From: Gammaproteobacteria bacterium
GTDB taxonomy: Bacteria; Pseudomonadota; Gammaproteobacteria; Chromatiales; Chromatiaceae
Assembly (NCBI GenBank): GCA_015767355.1
Contig: JADWMH010000078.1
Span: 1-8,881, forward strand
DNA: 8,881 bases
Reading direction: 5' to 3'
Shown here: positions 6,878-8,881 of the stretch, piece after piece
Numbering within the stretch: position 1 is the first letter of the stretch
Layout of the letters: each line of letters starts with the position of its first letter
Program-made: the position numbers and the translations under genes
Notes under the pieces: model-generated
Database searches by the model: none
What the model was told of the DNA's origin: nothing
What the model saw: only the letters and a program-made list of their open reading frames with translations

Positions 6878-7477
6878 TCAGTCCAACTGTCCGTTCAATA
6901 ACACCAGTTGCATGCGATCATCATTGATCACTACTCTGCAGATATTGCCATTGGTGACATCGAAACGGTAGATGCAGGCGGCGTCGGCGCCGATTGCATG
7001 AGTCAGGGCTGCGCGAATTACGCCTGCATGCGCTACCACAAGCAGATGCTTGCCTGCATGGTGTTCCCTGGTTGAGTCGAAAAAAGTGCTGATTCGCTGA
7101 AAAAAGCTGCTGACGGGTTCGGCGCCCTGCGGCGTGCAGTTGACCGGGTCGGTATAGAATGCAGCAAACTCTTCGCCACGTTCCCTCTTCAAATCATCCT
7201 TTGTCTTTCCCTCCCAGGCGCCGAAGCCGATCTCTTTGAGCTGCTCGCTGATGATTACCGGAATGTTGTGACGTTCTCCAAGAGTTTCAGCAAACAGCGC
7301 GCAACGGATTAGCGGTGATGTGAGAATCATATCCCATGGCGAGGCATCACCTACACCACGCCACATCTGCTGCCATCCCTTGTCAGTCAGGGGATCGTCG
7401 ATGGAGTGTCCGCGATAGCGGCTGCCGCCCCGGGGCTCTCCATGACGGATGAAATCGATGATGGTGGTTTCTTTCAT
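6878..7477 (-). CDS. Histidine phosphatase superfamily protein (CobC / phosphoglycerate mutase-like)
   Basis: The 199-aa length and residues fit branch-1 histidine phosphatases. The RHG motif is at 11-13, with His12 the expected phospho-acceptor. LTSPLIR gives Arg58, EIGFGAWEG gives Glu82 as likely proton donor, and VVAHAGVIR gives His150. The EIGFG-WEG and VTHAG-like pattern is typical of the alpha-ribazole phosphatase (CobC) and GpmB group, but no cobalamin genes are nearby, so the substrate is left open. The ATG at 7475-7477 lies 6 nt after the nfo stop, and GAAGAG within the end of nfo can serve as its ribosome binding site, so translation is probably coupled. It is cytosolic. Its stop is one base from the stop of the convergent large gene, with no terminator hairpin between them. 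Confidence 0.93.
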   Translation of the reverse strand: MKETTIIDFIRHGEPRGGSRYRGHSIDDPLTDKGWQQMWRGVGDASPWDMILTSPLIRCALFAETLGERHNIPVIISEQLKEIGFGAWEGKTKDDLKRERGEEFAAFYTDPVNCTPQGAEPVSSFFQRISTFFDSTREHHAGKHLLVVAHAGVIRAALTHAIGADAACIYRFDVTNGNICRVVINDDRMQLVLLNGQLD

Positions 7478-7483
7478 GGCGGG

Positions 7484-8329
7484 TTACTCTTCGATCAGCG
7501 CATAGAGCTGCTGGATTTCGACATCCCAGATGGAGCTGTCGATGGTTTCCAGCACCATTGGAATCTCATCGAAGCGCGGATCATTCATGATGTAGCGGAA
7601 GGCTTCCCAGCCGATCTTGCCGATGCCCAGGCTCTCGTGGCGATCAACGCGCGCACCCAGGTCGGGTTTGCTGTCATTCAGATGCATGCCGCAAAGATAG
7701 TTATAACCGACAACTTTCTCAAATTCAGCAAAAGTCTGCTCACAGGCTTCGGTGGTGCGCAGGTCATATCCAGCTGTGAAGATATGGCAGGTGTCGATAC
7801 AAATTCCGACACGCTCCTTGTCATCGACCTGTTCGATGATTGCAGCCAGTTGCTCAAAGCGATGACCGAGATTGGTCCCCTGTCCGGCTGTTGTTTCAAT
7901 GACGGCGGTCACATCTGCTGTCTGCTGCAGCGCCAGGTTGATGGATTCGGCGACACGCACGATGCTGTCAGCTTCAGAGATCTGTTTGAGTGTGCTTCCA
8001 GGGTGAAAATTGAGCAGTTTGAGCCCCAGCTGTTCACAGCGCTGCATCTCATCGATGAAGGCAGCGCGTGATTTTTGCAGTTTCTCACTCTCGGGGTGGC
8101 CAAGATTGATCAAGTAGCTGTCATGCGGCAGTACATGTTCAGGGGCAATGCCAACTTCATGGAGGTTGTTTTTGAAAGCGCTGATGCTTTCCTCCGAAAG
8201 CGGCTTTGCCTTCCACTGCCGCTGGTTTTTGGTGAACAGGGCAAAGGCCTTTGCGCCAATCTTGTGCGCGTTCAAAGGCGCATTCTCAACGCCGCCCTGG
8301 GCGCTGACGTGGGCTCCAACATATTTCAT
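7484..8329 (-). CDS. nfo: Endonuclease IV (AP endonuclease)
   Basis: Endonuclease IV cleaves the DNA backbone 5' of abasic sites and removes blocked 3' ends in base-excision repair. The protein is 281 aa from the ATG at 8327-8329 and opens MKYVGAHVSAQGG, matching the E. coli N-terminus. All nine trinuclear zinc ligands are present at the same numbers as in E. coli: His69, His109, Glu145, Asp179, His182, His216, Asp229, His231 and Glu261. Family motifs are also visible (FALFTKNQRQW at 29-39, GICIDTCHIFTAGYD at 175-189). The frame stays open 40 codons further upstream to 8449, but those residues do not resemble the family and the family start is clear. It is the first gene of a two-gene operon with the histidine phosphatase 6 bp downstream. 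No SoxR-type or other named operator was identified. Confidence 0.97.
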   Translation of the reverse strand: MKYVGAHVSAQGGVENAPLNAHKIGAKAFALFTKNQRQWKAKPLSEESISAFKNNLHEVGIAPEHVLPHDSYLINLGHPESEKLQKSRAAFIDEMQRCEQLGLKLLNFHPGSTLKQISEADSIVRVAESINLALQQTADVTAVIETTAGQGTNLGHRFEQLAAIIEQVDDKERVGICIDTCHIFTAGYDLRTTEACEQTFAEFEKVVGYNYLCGMHLNDSKPDLGARVDRHESLGIGKIGWEAFRYIMNDPRFDEIPMVLETIDSSIWDVEIQQLYALIEE

Positions 8330-8507
8330 CGGGTTCTCATATGTTTCGGGTAGTGAACATCCAGCAACAACACGGATATGGCAATAGAAACAGTTATTTC
8401 TATCAGCAAAATCGTATATATTCGACCACGGCGACAGTCCAGATTTCAAGCAGATAGATGTGCCCTGAATACTCTATTCAAAGGGTACATCCATAACAAC
8501 GCATTGA
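8330..8507. other. nfo upstream region, non-coding
   Basis: This stretch should hold the nfo promoter on the minus strand. A weak candidate is TTGCTG (-35), 17 bp, TATTGC (-10), near 8383-8411. A 7-bp inverted repeat, atagaaa (8384-8390) and tttctat (8397-8403) with a 6-nt spacer, overlaps it and could be a small operator. Near 8460-8490 there is an imperfect hairpin (tgaata/tattca with flanking ccc/ggg). No convincing gene is seen. Confidence 0.35.
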
Positions 8508-8627
8508 TTGGAACGCTCTGTTTTTCCAGCTGGAACTATTTTACCACGGGCCGTGGCCGATGCAGAAAAAGGCAAGTCTTCGACCGGGGTTGCGGTCTAT
8601 ATTGCGCCCGTAAATCCAGTGGATTAG
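8508..8627 (+). pseudogene. Probable hipB-like antitoxin remnant (HTH)
   Basis: In the frame starting at 8508 the translation includes LPRAVADAEKGKSSTGVAVYIA and then a short unrelated tail to a stop at 8625-8627. The piece VADAEKGKSSTGVAVY resembles the recognition-helix region of HipB-type XRE regulators (pattern I-x-x-x-E-x-G-x-P-S-x-x-x-A-x-Y). There is no start codon, the first HTH helices are missing (in-frame stop at 8505-8507), and the C-terminal part is lost. It lies 3 nt before the hipA-like fragment in the same order as functional hipBA operons. The match is short and made by eye, so it is tentative. Confidence 0.35.
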
Positions 8628-8630
8628 ATA

Positions 8631-8699
8631 ATGATGTCTAACGCTGAATGCTACGTTTACATCACCCTGCCTGATGAAACCCCGATACTGTCAGCCTGA
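8631..8699 (+). pseudogene. Probable hipA-like kinase 5' remnant
   Basis: A short frame, MMSNAECYVYITLPDETPI..., closes after 22 codons at the TGA 8697-8699. It closely resembles the N-terminus of one group of HipA-like Ser/Thr kinase toxins, which commonly open N-A-E-C-Y-V-Y-I-T-L-P. Nothing recognisable as HipA follows in any frame to 8881, so the kinase core is gone. Together with the hipB-like fragment just upstream this reads as a decayed hipBA toxin-antitoxin operon. The identification rests on about 14 residues. Confidence 0.45.
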
Positions 8700-8750
8700 A
8701 ACAGGAAGTTGCGGACAGGCAGGACACTCAAAGGTATCGCGGAAGTCGAT

Positions 8751-8778
8751 GAGTGAGTTACAGGGAGTGAGTTACTGG
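8751..8778 (+). repeat. Two tandem 14-bp repeats
   Basis: GAGTGAGTTACAGG (8751-8764) is followed at once by GAGTGAGTTACTGG (8765-8778), differing at one base. They lie 15 bp upstream of the -35 box of the right-edge promoter. They could be a regulator binding site or a simple slippage duplication. Confidence 0.7.
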
Positions 8779-8792
8779 CTCTCCTTGAGAAC

Positions 8793-8820
8793 TCGACACA
8801 GCTGTAAATTATGCTATAGT
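8793..8820 (+). promoter_or_regulatory. Strong sigma-70-type promoter of the right-edge gene
   Basis: TCGACA (8793-8798, 5/6 match to the -35 consensus) is separated by 16 bp from TATAGT (8815-8820, 5/6 match to the -10 consensus), which is also preceded by TGC as in extended -10 promoters. Initiation would fall near 8826-8828, inside the palindrome at 8821-8854. Confidence 0.7.
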
Positions 8821-8854
8821 TTTGAAAGAAATAAACATGTAGATTTCTTTCAAA
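8821..8854. promoter_or_regulatory. 34-bp near-perfect palindrome, probable operator
   Basis: The arms tttgaaagaaat (8821-8832) and atttctttcaaa (8843-8854) are exact complements. The 10-nt centre contains acatgt, itself palindromic about the same axis, leaving only two unpaired positions on each side. It starts right after the -10 box and covers the predicted transcription start, the classic place for a repressor dimer or tetramer to block initiation. The same sequence in RNA could form a leader hairpin ending 4 nt before the ATG. Confidence 0.75.
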
Positions 8855-8858
8855 TATC

Positions 8859-8881
8859 ATGGGAAAACACAGCGACAGCAC
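8859..8881 (+). CDS. 5' end of a gene running off the right edge
   Basis: An ATG at 8859-8861 opens a frame MGKHSDS that continues to the window edge. The support is positional: a strong promoter 39 bp upstream and an operator-like palindrome in between. No Shine-Dalgarno sequence precedes the ATG (tttctttcaaatatc), which lowers confidence in this exact start. A self-regulating DNA-binding protein or toxin-antitoxin operon would fit the architecture, but seven residues cannot show that. Confidence 0.4.

Noticed and set aside
7406..8071. A 221-aa open frame on the plus strand opposite the phosphatase and nfo
   Set aside because: Both minus-strand genes carry complete catalytic residue sets, so this frame is their complement.
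8330..8449. A 40-residue N-terminal extension of endonuclease IV
   Set aside because: The family start MKYVGAHVSA begins at 8329, and all nine metal ligands fall at the E. coli numbers from that start. The extension is not family-like.
8378..8641. An 87-aa plus-strand frame overlapping the hipB-like fragment
   Set aside because: It has no family resemblance. The neighbouring frame carries the HipB-like motif, and the region looks like decayed sequence.
8657..8881. A 74-aa open frame on the minus strand at the right edge
   Set aside because: It runs through the palindrome and promoter, has a composition unlike a folded protein, no ribosome binding site and no resemblance to known families.

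Overview
The window looks like chromosomal DNA from a gammaproteobacterium with moderate GC. The evidence is a full-length RapA (an RNA polymerase recycling ATPase largely confined to gammaproteobacteria), a YbjQ-family protein, an E. coli-like endonuclease IV and a tRNA-Val(GAC) that encodes its own CCA. Free-living versus symbiotic lifestyle and genus cannot be decided from this stretch.

Layout, left to right. (1) 1-137 is a non-coding tail beyond rapA, holding inverted GGAATC/GATTCC repeats that look like a dispersed chromosomal element. (2) 138-3912, minus strand, is a probable operon read ybjQ, then a 144-aa protein with a degenerate receiver-like fold, then rapA. A strong hairpin sits between the second gene and rapA. 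(3) 4010-4176, plus strand, is a complete tRNA-Val(GAC) unit with promoter, tRNA and intrinsic terminator. (4) 4245-4808 holds two small predicted membrane proteins facing each other. (5) 4966-6876, plus strand, is a large protein I cannot name. It ends 15 residues after a P-loop of HPr-kinase type, so it looks 3'-truncated. (6) 6878-8329, minus strand, is a two-gene operon, nfo (endonuclease IV) followed by a histidine phosphatase. (7) 8330-8881 is mostly non-coding. It carries what looks like the wreck of a hipB-hipA toxin-antitoxin pair, a 14-bp tandem repeat, and a strong promoter overlapped by a 34-bp near-perfect palindrome in front of a gene that runs off the right edge.

Most genes are housekeeping: transcription recycling, decoding and base-excision repair. 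The points most worth a second look are the truncated P-loop protein, the operator-like palindrome at the right edge, the decayed hipBA remnant, the perfect dyad embedded in the tRNA promoter, and the receiver-like protein cotranscribed with rapA. I see no CRISPR array, no intact transposase, no rRNA and no complete defence system.
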